Below are positions 34,311 through 44,506 of a stretch of DNA of 64,000 nt, piece by piece (positions within the stretch are counted from its first letter, which is position 1; each line of letters begins with the position of its first letter). The translations under genes were made by a program, and so were the position numbers. Below the pieces are notes generated by a model. That model saw only the letters and a program-made list of their open reading frames with translations, did not search any database and had not been told where the DNA came from. The DNA is from Colias croceus. Its lineage: Eukaryota; Arthropoda; Insecta; Lepidoptera; Pieridae. The stretch covers positions 14,322,001 to 14,386,000 of the forward strand of contig NC_059568.1 of assembly GCF_905220415.1 (NCBI RefSeq), read 5' to 3'.

Positions 34311-35005
34311 TAATAAATAAATTCACATTAAGTACATATTATTATCAAACTCTGTACCTATCAATTTTCTGTAAAGCAGAACAGCAGTTTTGCAAGCGAA
34401 CGAACTCTAACACTTTGGTTACGTTATATTTGTCTCCATTTAGTTAGAATAATGTCTTTCAAAAAGAGGGAGAGTCAGGGGAAAAAGCCTGTTGTAATAT
34501 AAATATTATTCACATGTTATTAAGATACTGGTTAAAAGGATAAGCCTAGGCGAAATGATTGAGGAAAATCTATTTTTATTGTTTATAGTACCGCTTAGTG
34601 AATGTGTTGATCGATCAATAATGGTATTAGGTATACTTCAGTGAGGAATTTATCGTTGGATAATAATAGTAAACTGTTATGTTATTACCCGTTTGACTGA
34701 TTTCACGGTTACAATAGATGTAAAGAATTGATTTTTATATTATTCGTAAAGCCAAACTTCGGAAGGAATGTTGAAGATTCGGTAACTCTTTCACACAAGA
34801 ATCAGGCTTAAATTTCTTCTGAAGATCGGTGTATAGACCAATTATTAAATTATTAAAAAAAAATATTTTTTTACTCTTTTAAATATATTTAACACGCATT
34901 GACTTTCACAATTCATTTAAATAAATAAATTGTTGTAGGTATTGCATTTTTATCTTGATATTATAATACTGATAAATTATACATATCATCAATTATTATT
35001 TATTA
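34311..35005. other. Spacer
   Basis: No feature recognised. Confidence 0.4.
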
Positions 35006-35183
35006 TCTTTAATATATATAAATCTCGTGTCACAATGTTTGTCCTCAATGGACTCCTAAACCACTTAACCGATTATAATAAAATTCGCACACCATCTGCA
35101 GTTTGATCCAACTTGAGAGATAGGATAGTTTAAATCTCAAATCGTTTTAGAGAAAGCGGGCGAAGCCGCGGGCGGTATGCTAG
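35006..35183 (+). mobile_element. Helitron, group D
   Basis: Starts TCTTTAATATATATAAATCTC and ends GCGGGCGAAGCCGCGGGCGG, TATGCTAG, T. The better-preserved partner of the 7275-7436 copy. Confidence 0.82.
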
Positions 35184-35804
35184 TTTTATTATAAATTCCT
35201 TTTGCTATAACCAACCGTTATATGATTGGTTTGTCATCCGGAATAATTCTTATCGTACAATAAAAACTCCTTTTAAATCTGTTGTGTTGTTTAGAAGTAA
35301 TGTGAAAATACTGGAAAATACAGACATATTATAAAAATAGTATTAACAATTAAAAGAGAACTAACTATGTACGAGAAACAAGTATTAAACTCAGTTGTTC
35401 TTTGCTTGCCCACGTTTAAAATTATTTCAAAGGGTTGTACGCTTATATTACAAAATTCCTTGAAACGAAATGAAATTGAGATACGTATTTCTAAATTAAA
35501 GAGTTACAAGTAATGTTCCTGGTATATTATATATGCGAATAGAAGAAATTTATATTGTTTCAGACTTAATTTTTCCCAAAATCTGTTTAAAATTAGCATA
35601 TTAACTGAAAAACAAACCGAAGTTGTTAATTTGTTTATTTATTGTACCTAATGGCGTTGTGTTTTTCTTTGTTTTGCTCAATAGGTAATATAAACGTAAT
35701 ACCATAATTTGTTTATTATTTCTAATGTTTTTGTGTTTTAGGCAGGTAGACAGTTACAAAAGAAACATTCGTATAAGTTATGAGACTTTAGAAATATTTT
35801 CAAA
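35184..35804. other. Spacer
   Basis: No feature recognised. Confidence 0.4.
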
Positions 35805-35999
35805 TCTATACTAATATTATAAAGCCGAAGAGTTTGTTTGTTTGTTTGAACGCGCTAATCTCGGGAATTGCTGGTCCGATTTGAAAAATTCTTTCGGTGT
35901 TAGATAGCCCATTTATCGAGGAAGGTTGTAGGCTACATATCATCAAGCTACGACCAACAGGTGTAAAGCCACGGGGGTGAAACCGCGCGGAGCAGCTAG
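35805..35999 (+). mobile_element. Helitron, group C, intact ends
   Basis: A (35804), TCTATACTAATATTATAAAGC ... GAAACCGCGCGGAGCAGCTAG, T (36000). The minus-strand frame at 35806-36042 is a shadow of it. Confidence 0.88.
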
Positions 36000-36122
36000 T
36001 AGTTAATATAAGGAAATGGAGCAACAATGTTGTTTTGATCACAGTAATACTGCCATATTTTGTAATTTAATTATCTATTTAATATCCTAGTATGTGGGGT
36101 GTTGAAGATTTTATTACATACA

Positions 36123-36263
36123 CTAGCTGCGCCCCGCAGTTTTACCCGCGTGGCTCTGCTCCTGTGGGTCTTACCGTGATCCTCGATAAATGGGCTATTT
36201 AAAACTGAAATAATTTCTCAAATCGGACCAGTAGTTCCTGAGATAACCGCGGAGCACAGCTAG
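36123..36263. mobile_element. Head-to-head Helitron 3' ends (composite)
   Basis: The left edge CTAGCTGCGCCCCGCAG is a group C 3' end on the minus strand. After about 110 bases the text switches to ACCGCGGAGCACAGCTAG, T, a group C 3' end on the plus strand. No 5' TC start is present on either side. Result: a short element bounded by two inverted 3' ends. Confidence 0.65.
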
Positions 36264-36635
36264 TAAATGATAAGTATATTTCAACTAAGTAATAAAATAA
36301 TTTCAAATAGTAGTCGGAAAATCTGAATAAAATCTGGCCCACTGGGAAATGTTTATCACGCGCGGCGTACCAAAAGCGATGTATGAAAACAATGTTCAGC
36401 GGAATTAATCTTATCTAATAAATCAATCTAAAATTATCTTTATATTGAAATTCTTCCGGCGCCGGATCAATCACAGCGAAACCGGGGCAAACGACTAGTG
36501 GATCAGGACGGACGACAATTGGAAGAGTGTTTTTTAAGTTTCATTAAAAAACAGGCTTAACCATCCATACTAATATTATAAATGCGAAAGTAACTCTGTC
36601 TGTCTGTCTGTCTGCTACTCAATCACGCCTTAACT

Positions 36636-38642
36636 GGGTCATTGTCAAATTTTGCGCAGGTTAACTTATCCCTCAAAACTTTTTGACTTCTATACCATTA
36701 AAAAGTTAACTATCACTAAAAACTTACAGAAAATACAAACTTAATCGTATTACTAAACATATATTAATGAAATAAAGACTTAGTTTTCATTTTTTATTTT
36801 ATTTTTTAAAGTAACATTGTGGTTTTTTCTGGTAACAGAAGGGTTTTCCATACAAATTTGACCTGTCCCAAGTAGCACTTCGTTACAGAAAATATAAAAT
36901 AACTACAATTTCCAATATACCAACCCACATCAATTAAAATATTACTATAAATAGAATATTGTGAATATTTCTAAAAGTAGATTTTAAAACCGATCAGTGC
37001 TAAAATATATTTTATAAAAAAAATTTTAACTTTGTCCCACGTAGTGTTTGGAATCGTGTGCACTACTATGTTACTAAATAAATCATTACTCAAAATAGAG
37101 GTGGTGCTGTTTTCGACTTTCTATTAGCTTCAGCGAGGTTTCTGCAGCCATTGTGGTCGTTCGTTAGGTCGGGAGGAGGGGTACATTGAATCTCAGTCGA
37201 GCGCGTGGCGTTGAACATGCTGCGTGTTTTTATTCCGCATCAACATTGTTACCTACCTATTAAAGTAAGTAAAACCGTTTTTTTCTATTAACTTACGTTC
37301 ACTTTATTATTTAAGAGGTAATTATGCTCAATTTGAAATAAAAAAATAACTAAATGCATTATTCTACGATTTATGTCTTTTAGAATGTAAAATTTACAAC
37401 TCTGTTATCATCATTCTGTTACTTAGCTCATGGTAACAGAGTTGAGTAAGCATGTATTCTGTAACTTTTGTTTGAAATTTTATGTTTGTAATATATTTTT
37501 TTCTTATGAATCGGTTTCCTTAAGTAATTTTGAGTTGTTATATGTAAATAAATCATATTTAATTAAATGTAGCCTTGAAGATATTGTTACAGGATATTCT
37601 GCCGTTATTAACGCCCTTAAAATGCCTCTCACGCCAGCTGAGAAGCAAGCAAGTTAAAAGAAACAGATCGAAGTTATTACAAATTATATAAAATTTAAGA
37701 AATGATTAGAAACAGTTAACAAGAGATAGGAGACGTATAAAAAATAATGCAACAGAGAAAAACGAAAGAAGTCTAAAAATAAGGACGGCAATCCAGTAAA
37801 TCCAGTAAATGCTATTAAAAAACGCCATGAAAAAGTTAAGAATCGGAAGGAAAAGTATGCTATTGATAAAATATTCGACAAGAAGGCCGTTAAAATGTCT
37901 AGGCAGGAAATACAAATTATACAAGAGTGTCAAAGTTTCATATGAAAAAAATCAGCCCACATGTAAGAAAAATGTTTTTAGAACCAAAATCAATCTTTTC
38001 GAACGTGACGACATATCAAGAGTATGCAATTTATTCACTTATAGTACAAAAAGAACAACTAAGTTACTGTGTTACAACTCTGTTACTTTCGTGTCCCGAA
38101 GATTAAAGAACTTAGTTACGAAATTTAGGAAAAGCTATTCAATATAATACTGCTATATTACAATAGGTTAATTTGTCAGTTAATGAAGCGGTTATATGTT
38201 GTAATTAGCTGTTAATTTACAGATATTTCATGGAGTTGTGTAGAATTTAAGGTTTGTTATTATTCATAAAGTAACAGAGTTGACTAAAATTTTAAATAAA
38301 TAACCGTAAAACTTAAAAAAAGCTTGTGCTTCTTAATGTGATTATAAGATATAAGACTGTAATTAATATAAAAGCCAAAATATGTGCGACTGGCTTATTT
38401 AATTTAATGATAAAAGGTAAAGTGTAATAATAACAGAGTTGTATTTTTTCTCCACCCTGACGCACTAAATCTGAAATAAATCTTAAATTATTAGCTAAAC
38501 ATCGCGGCCAACTTGAATTACAGATACTTCAGTTATTTTAACAGGCACGGGCATAAAGAAAAGTTCAATTTTAAAATATTTTCTTTTTCACATTTTTGAA
38601 ATCTGCGGTTACGTTTACCTGCGCAAAATTTGACAATGACCC
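36636..38642. mobile_element. 2,007-bp DNA transposon, 4-bp duplication, unplaced superfamily
   Basis: Terminal inverted repeats start GGGTCATTGTCAAATTTTGC and match perfectly for 26 bases (36636-36661 against the end at 38642), then loosely. The duplication is AACT (36632-36635, 38643-38646). The interior is AT-rich with degraded coding text. The ten-base motif AACAGAGTTG occurs five times: forward at 37435, 38273 and 38432, inverted at 37397 and 38075. The duplication length and ends do not match mariner (TA), piggyBac (TTAA) or hAT (8 bp). Confidence 0.85.
37430..38147 (+). pseudogene. Degraded coding remnant inside the 2-kb transposon
   Basis: Frames at 37430-37657 and 37809-38147 are short and separated by stops. 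The first ends LKMPLTPAEKQAS; PLTPAEKQ followed by a Lys/Arg-rich stretch is a start I associate with unnamed insect transposon proteins. Lys/Arg-rich, coiled-coil-like text follows across three frames. I infer a decayed basic DNA-binding or transposase protein. The internal Met at 37624 could be the original start. Confidence 0.4.
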
Positions 38643-39063
38643 AACTACTGAACCAATTTGCATGAAATTTGGTATAGAGATATTTTGATACCCGAGAAAG
38701 GACATAGGATAGGTTTTATCCCGGAAATCCTACGGGAACGGGTTTTTCTTTGAAAACGCGAGCGAAGCCGCGGGCGGAAAGCTAGTAGACTATAAATTAT
38801 AACAGCTTGTATAATATGTATTAAGTCGTCGTCCTAATGTTTGTTTTTAGTAAAATATATGAGATAGACATGTAAATAGTTTCTTTTGTCTTCAACTTTT
38901 ACATCATTAAAGGTAAGGATGAAAGAAACAATTATTTATCACTATAGTATATCTAATTATCTAGTGTAGCATATTTGTAAACAAAAAATTGAGGCATGCT
39001 TTCTTTTTAACCGTATCAATTAATTTTAAACAATATTTAATGTATCTCATCCTTCTTAGTGGA

Positions 39064-39375
39064 GCAGTGGTGGCTCAGTGGTGAGACCTGGGACATCGAA
39101 TCGATAAGTCCAGGGTTCGAGACCAGGCGAGCGCGCTGGAAATAAATTGATTTTTCAATTTGTCTGCGCATGTTGTAACATCACTACTGCTCGAACGGTG
39201 AAGGAAACATCGTGAGGAAACCGACATGTCGAATAATTAAAAAGTTCGACGACATATTATTGTGTCATCCGCCAACACGCACTTGGCCACCGTTGTGGAT
39301 TATGGCCTGTACCCTCATAGGAGGCCTGTGTCCCAGCAGTGGGAAAGTATATGGGCTGATGATGATGATGATGAT
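39064..39375 (+). mobile_element. tRNA-derived SINE with (TGA)n tail, copy 2
   Basis: Same order as 1564-1894: A box TGGCTCAGTGGTGAGACC, B box GGTTCGAGACC, AGCAGTGGGAAAG, then GATGATGATGATGATG. Imperfect flanking repeats (CATCCTTCTTAGTGG before, GATCCATCTTAGTCGG after) suggest a mutated target duplication. Confidence 0.85.
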
Positions 39376-39764
39376 CCATCTTAGTCGGATTCAGCTTCTT
39401 GCGAAATGGGCGATATGTAAGTTTTAAGTTCAAACTACCCTCTTTTTATAAAGTATCCTTAACAATGTGAATATTATAGTAGGTATAGAGACTTAATTTT
39501 AAAAATAAAAATAAATTTAAATTACAAAACAGGTAGATACATATCGTATCTAAAGTTAAAATTTTGAACCTAATGAACTTGAATATTTTTTAGTAGGTAA
39601 GTGAAGTAATTTATTTTCGTTTAAATTTTATCAATTTATTCATCAATTATATGTTTGGGATAACTTAATTAAATATTCTGTGTTATTTGATCTGGTATCA
39701 GGACTTTGACGACAAGTGAGTACAGTATGTTTTCCATTTCCTTTGTCAAAATAGTACGTATGTT

Positions 39765-39854
39765 TTACTTACTTACTTACTGGAGTGGCGCAGGGACCCA
39801 AAGTGAGTCTTGGCCTCCGACAATAAGAGCCTCCATTTTACTCTATCCTACGCC
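39765..39854 (-). mobile_element. LINE 3' end with (GTAA)n tail, copy 2
   Basis: On the minus strand: AAATGGAGGCTCTTATTGTC, GGAGGCCAAGACTCACTTTG, then GTAAGTAAGTAAGTAAA. Partner of 29231-29331. Confidence 0.6.
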
Positions 39855-39983
39855 AACTATGTACGTTTTAGTCTAGTACGTATGTTTTAGATGAATTAAT
39901 ACTATTTATTTCAATTATAACTTTACGGACAAGAGGATGATCATCCTATTGTGTCACACGGTTTTGTGGTCATGGTAACTTAA

Positions 39984-40220
39984 TCCATTCTCATATTATA
40001 AATGCGACAGTGACTATGTCTGTCTGTTACTCAATCACGCCTTAACAACTGAACCAATTTGCATTAAATTTGGTATAGAGATATTTTGATACTCGAGAAA
40101 GGACATAGGCTACCTTTTATCCCGGGACATAGGATAGTTTTATCCCGGAAATCCCATGGGAACGGAAACTATGCGGCTTTTTCTTTGACTGTACGGACGA
40201 TGCCGCGGGTAGGCAGCTAG
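39984..40220 (+). mobile_element. Helitron, group B, with internal duplication
   Basis: Starts A..TCCATTCTCATATTATAAAT and ends GATGCCGCGGGTAGGCAGCTAG|T. GGACATAGG...TTTTATCCCGG appears twice in a row (near 40102 and 40125). A group A copy follows six bases later. Confidence 0.78.
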
Positions 40221-40225
40221 TATCA

Positions 40226-40423
40226 TCACTACATAGTATAAAACAAAGTCGCTTTCTCTGTCCCTATATCCCTATGTCCCTTTGTATGCTTAAATCTTTA
40301 AAACTACGCAACGGATTTAAATGGGGTTTTTTTTTAATAAATAGAGTGATTCAAGAGGAAGGTTTTAGTATATAATTTATTAGGTTTTAGACAAAGTGGG
40401 CGAAGCCGCGGGCGGTAAGCTAG
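40226..40423 (+). mobile_element. Helitron, group A
   Basis: A|TCACTACATAGTATAAAAC ... GGGCGAAGCCGCGGGCGGTA, AGCTAG|T. TCCCTATATCCCTATGTCCC shows a small internal repeat. Confidence 0.86.
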
Positions 40424-40830
40424 TTAGATATAAATAGCAAAATACCCATTGTTCGGAAAGGGACGGGCAACTGAACGAAACGGTGACAGTTTTGGTCCGA
40501 ACTTTTTAAAAGTAGGCCGATGTCTGATTGTAAAGGACACACTATAGAAAGGAAGGAGGGAGAAAAGGAAATAAAATCTTGACGCGGAAAATCTTTAATA
40601 GCTTTTAATATACTTCGTCTTTTATGTAGACGGGTGATGGTAAAATGTAATCGAACGCGGATCAATCTTGAAATGTAACGCAAATGGTGAATTTTATAAT
40701 TTTGTTTTATTTTGATAAGGATGAATGGGGAGAGGTTTTATAGATTGCGCTGTGTTCTGGATAATCTTGATGTAATCAAAGGAAATGAGACTAGCTTCTG
40801 CTAGAGCCGTAAAAGGAATATATTATATTA
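40424..40830. other. Spacer with an uncalled 87-aa minus frame
   Basis: The frame at 40420-40683 begins beyond the Helitron end and has no recognisable motif. GGACGGGCAACTGAACGAAA may belong to a repeat that I cannot name. Confidence 0.3.
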
Positions 40831-41023
40831 CTAGCTTACCGCCCGCGGCTTCACCCGCTTTGTTTAAAACCTAATAAATTATACACTAAAACCTTCCTCT
40901 TGAATCACTCTATCTATTAAAAAAATTCGCATCAAAATCCGTTGCGTAGGTAGTCTTAAAGATTTAAGCATACATAGGGACATAGGGACAGAGAAAGCGA
41001 CTTTGTTTTATACTATGTAGTGA
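40831..41023 (-). mobile_element. Helitron, group A
   Basis: Minus strand: TCACTACATAGTATAAAACA at the start, GCGGGTGAAGCCGCGGGCGG, TAAGCTAG at the end. Confidence 0.86.
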
Positions 41024-41240
41024 TGATGTATATAAGAGAATAGAAGTGATGTTTTCTATTGGGAAGGTTAATTCTTTATTTGTTTGTAGCATGGAGTCTT
41101 AATGACAGGAGGAAAAAAGAAGGGGTTTCAGCTTGATTGATCGGTGGGAAGATTGGAGTATTTACGCATTCAGGTTAGCGGCGTAATATATTTAACTCCG
41201 AAATAACAGTCCGAATTACAGTATTATAATATATAGGAGA

Positions 41241-41419
41241 CTAGAGGTCCGCCCCGGCTTCGCCCGTGGTACATATTTCGCAATAAAAGGTAGCCTATGT
41301 CCTTTCTCGGGTATTAAAATTTCTCCATACCAAATTTCATGCAAATTGGTTCAGTAGTTTAGGCGTGATTGAGTAACAGACAGACAGAGTAACTTTCGCA
41401 TTTATAATATTAGTATGGA
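41241..41419 (-). mobile_element. Helitron, group B/D hybrid 3' end
   Basis: Minus strand: TCCATACTAATATTATAAATG at the start, but the end reads ACCACGGGCGAAGCCGGGG... then CTAG, like the group D copy at 7275-7436. Its 5' part is group B. Confidence 0.75.
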
Positions 41420-41861
41420 TTATAATTATAATATTGGATTCTACGCTATATTAGCATTTTAAGACTTTTTAACGCGGAAAACAAACTTGAAAAAGTTAAT
41501 TATGAGATGGAAATTTGTGCGAGGATGTCGTGCGATCATGTCGAGTATACACAAGAAATGTCACGGGCGGAATGCCAGCTATGCAAAAAACCTATTTGCA
41601 AATATTATAATAATTTTGTCAAAATTTTTTATATTTTATGCTAATTTGCATTTTTGAATTATAATGCAATATTTTTTTTTTAATTTAACTAAAGATTCGT
41701 ATATTATATTTAAGAATTTGTTAATTTTTGTAACGCGCTTTTAAAACATTAATTGGTATTCGTATGTCCTAATCTTATCGTTATTTAATTATAATTAAGA
41801 ATATTTAGATTTATTACAATTAAATACCGTAACGAATTGACCGATAATATAAAACTGTTTA

Positions 41862-42356
41862 TCTATACTTATATTATAAAGAGGAAAGGTTTGTATGTAT
41901 GTATGTATGTATGGTTTTCACGCATAAATATTTGTAGCTGGTCAACGAACATGCCAATTTTATTGATATTTTTCACGACAATTGTAATAAAATCTGCAAG
42001 TATTATCCTAATTTTGTTTATTTTTTTTATTTTTTGCTTTGTGTACCACATAGGTCATAGTGACTTGACTCATAAATCATGTTGTGTTATCCTGTAAATG
42101 TTTGTCACAATTGTATTTTTTTTTGTTATATTATTATGTACCCTAGCTATAAGTATTGTTGTGACTAATGTTGGATGACCTAAATAAATAAAATAAAAAA
42201 TAAACTACTGAACCGATTATAATGAAATTTAGCACACATAATAAATGTAACTTAGATTAACATATAGGAAAGGTTTTATCCCGGAAATACCACGGGAACG
42301 GGAACAATGCGGGTTTTCCTTTGAAAACGCGGGCGAAGACGCGGGCGAAAAGCTAG
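41862..42356 (+). mobile_element. Helitron, group B, interrupted
   Basis: A|TCTATACTTATATTATAAAGA start and GGGCGAAGACGCGGGCGAAA, AGCTAG|T end. It is split near 41929 after CACGCATAAA and resumes at about 42200 with ATAAACTACTGAACCG. Confidence 0.82.
41929..42199 (+). mobile_element. Retroposed 3' fragment inserted in the Helitron
   Basis: About 270 bp ending GATGACCTAAATAAATAAAA, an A/T-rich LINE or SINE-type tail. ATAAA occurs at both junctions as a short direct repeat. No coding part; the 60- and 86-aa frames across it are chance. Confidence 0.55.
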
Positions 42357-42429
42357 TTTAGTAATAAAATAGTCAAACGAATTTAATAATTACGTTGAAA
42401 AAATTAAGAATAATTATGAAATAGTGTAA

Positions 42430-42870
42430 TTATCTTGAAAAACCTCATCGGAAAGAACGTCGGAAAAAACAACGGACAATTAAAATCGCAACTAAGACAA
42501 TATTTTGAAACATTTCCCTGCAGAATCGTAACAAAAACGCAAACAAAGTTCGCGAAAAAAAATTCAAAGAACCGTGATCAAAAACAAACAACGAAAATAG
42601 CTGAAAAATTCCCGAACGCAAGTGACGGTAAGGGGAAAACATTCTCACCTAAGAAGCAGGAATCGGGATTCGGGAAACGAGATTCACGCGGGATCGCGGG
42701 CCGTTAACTTTGAGCAACGCTAGCACACGTCAGCTCAGGGCAACGGTCGGAGCGCGAATGGCAGATAAGCAATGGCTGCCAAGTAAAACGGGAGACGTCC
42801 CCCCCTATCTGTTGCTTCGCGCATGATCCATAGACTTACATGGGACGACAGGAACACCGAAGCTTCATGA
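42430..42870. other. Locally GC-richer stretch with a Lys-rich frame
   Basis: The plus frame 42435-42707 (90 aa) is very Lys-rich with no domain. From about 42600 to 42860 the DNA is notably richer in G+C than its surroundings (GGGATCGCGGGCCGTTAACT, GGAGACGTCCCCCCC). A donor-like GACG|GTAAGG lies near 42625. It might be a promoter or first exon, or an unrecognised repeat. I do not call a gene. Confidence 0.3.
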
Positions 42871-44058
42871 ACATTTTACATATTATTTTTCAATTATCTC
42901 AATGCGATATTTTATGGAACTTTACTATTAACAAATTTAAAAAAACTGAAATGAGAAACTAAATTAAAAGTTAAATAAAATCACCTGTATGTAATTGAAA
43001 TTTCTATCACATATTCAAAAAATGGCTGAATATACGGAGCTTTTAAAACCTACGACGAATCCTTTCTTACAATCGCTAACTCGTGTAAATAGAGCTCACA
43101 TAAAAATCAGTGCGCTCATTTAAATATGGCCTAGATGCGAATTTTTCTGTTACCGGTAACTTAGACTTGTACAATAAAATATATACCTACTTATAATATT
43201 GTCAATTCTATAACTTCTTGAATAAAAAGTCTTTCCTCCAATAAAATAAAAGACGCGGACACCCGCATCATATAGGGCTATGAAAGATAGATATTGCCCC
43301 ATTCCACAAAATATGCACACAAAGTTTCATAAAAACCAGTCCAGCCGTTTCGGAGGAGTAAGTTTCGAATCATTTCGACACAACAATCTTATTTATTAAA
43401 AATACCCATTTTCTAAACCTATTGGCTTATATTATTAGTATAGCAGACTTTATTCGGGAGGCGATAAAGTCCGCCACGCTATCACTCTCAAGTGCTATCG
43501 AATCTGAAAGTGAATCTGAAATCTTTCAATTTCCGCTCTGAAATCTGTGGGACTGCATGTTTAGATTGTGCAGTAGCTTGTACGTAACCTCTCTACGGTT
43601 AGAATGACGTTGGAAACGAAACGAATACGTTTGTTAATGCTGAAATGCAAAATAGAGTAGAAAATCCATTTAATTTTATGTGGTGTGTTATTGATACCTA
43701 ATGTAATTCAAAAACACAATGCAGCAAAGGCGCTTTATGCAAAATGAAAGTGTTCGTTTTATTTATATGATTTTGAAGCATTTGTATGATACGGACATTC
43801 CTAATTCAATAATTCTTGCAAAATGTGGCATTTCACAACACTCAGTTTACTGAAACGATCAAACTAATACAATTCCAAGTACAGACAATGCAGTGAAACA
43901 AGACAACAGAGAATCAGTAGCCAAACTTCGAACAACCGAAAACCGATCAAAGCAACATGACAATAGGAATTATAATTGAAGTTGAACAAGTGATAAGGTT
44001 CTATCGAATATAGACTGTTCTGAAGAGTCTCTGCTACCGATATTGCAGCGGCATCCAG
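42871..44058. other. Spacer with a partial Helitron-like piece
   Basis: About 43250-43445 has GACGCGGACACCCGCATCAT and ends TTATATTATTAGTATAG, like the reversed 5' end of group B elements, but without a clean CTAG. No gene recognised. Confidence 0.35.
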
Positions 44059-44506
44059 TAATGGCCTGCGCAGACGAGTGATTTTTGTCCGTGGCGGAGA
44101 AAAAAGGAAGCTCCGCGATTAAAAAGTCTTAAATAAAAATTTACCGCGGACTCAACGCATACGTAACGCGGAGAAAAGTACGTTATAGAAGAGAATATTC
44201 AGATGTTACAACGTACGTTGTACGTTGCTTCGCCTTTTTTGTAGTGGGGAAATCTTCATAGATACCCCCCGGCTCCCGGGGATGGAGCCGTGGTTATGTC
44301 AGGTTCCTACCGACTAAAACTCCACTCTACTCCATCGCCCTGCTTTGGGCGGATCTGCGGGAACGGCTACGATTCTACCGCGTTCAGCGGACTTTTTGTA
44401 CGCGATACTAATTAATCCCTCGTTTGCGTTACTCTATAGAGTTGTAATCTATTTTAGCGGAAAAAAAATTCCGCGGACTAAAATCCCTCGTCTGCATAGG
44501 CCAGTA
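44059..44506. mobile_element. MITE with about 35-bp terminal inverted repeats
   Basis: The left end GGCCTGCGCAGACGAGTGAT matches, inverted, the right end ATCCCTCGTCTGCATAGGCC, and both run on into GTCCGYGG. The interior has CGCGGACT and ATCCCTCGTTTGCGTTACTC, a repeat text I recall as common in Lepidoptera. No intact coding. Confidence 0.75.

Larger units (their letters stand above)
36564..38785 (+). mobile_element. Helitron, group B, split by a DNA transposon
   Basis: Starts A|TCCATACTAATATTATAAATG at 36564 and ends CGGGCGGAAAGCTAG|T at 38785. The Helitron text stops at CGCCTTAACT (36635) and resumes as AACTACTGAACC at 38643. Other group B copies read CCTTAACTACTGAACC without a break, so they serve as empty-site controls. 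Confidence 0.88.
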
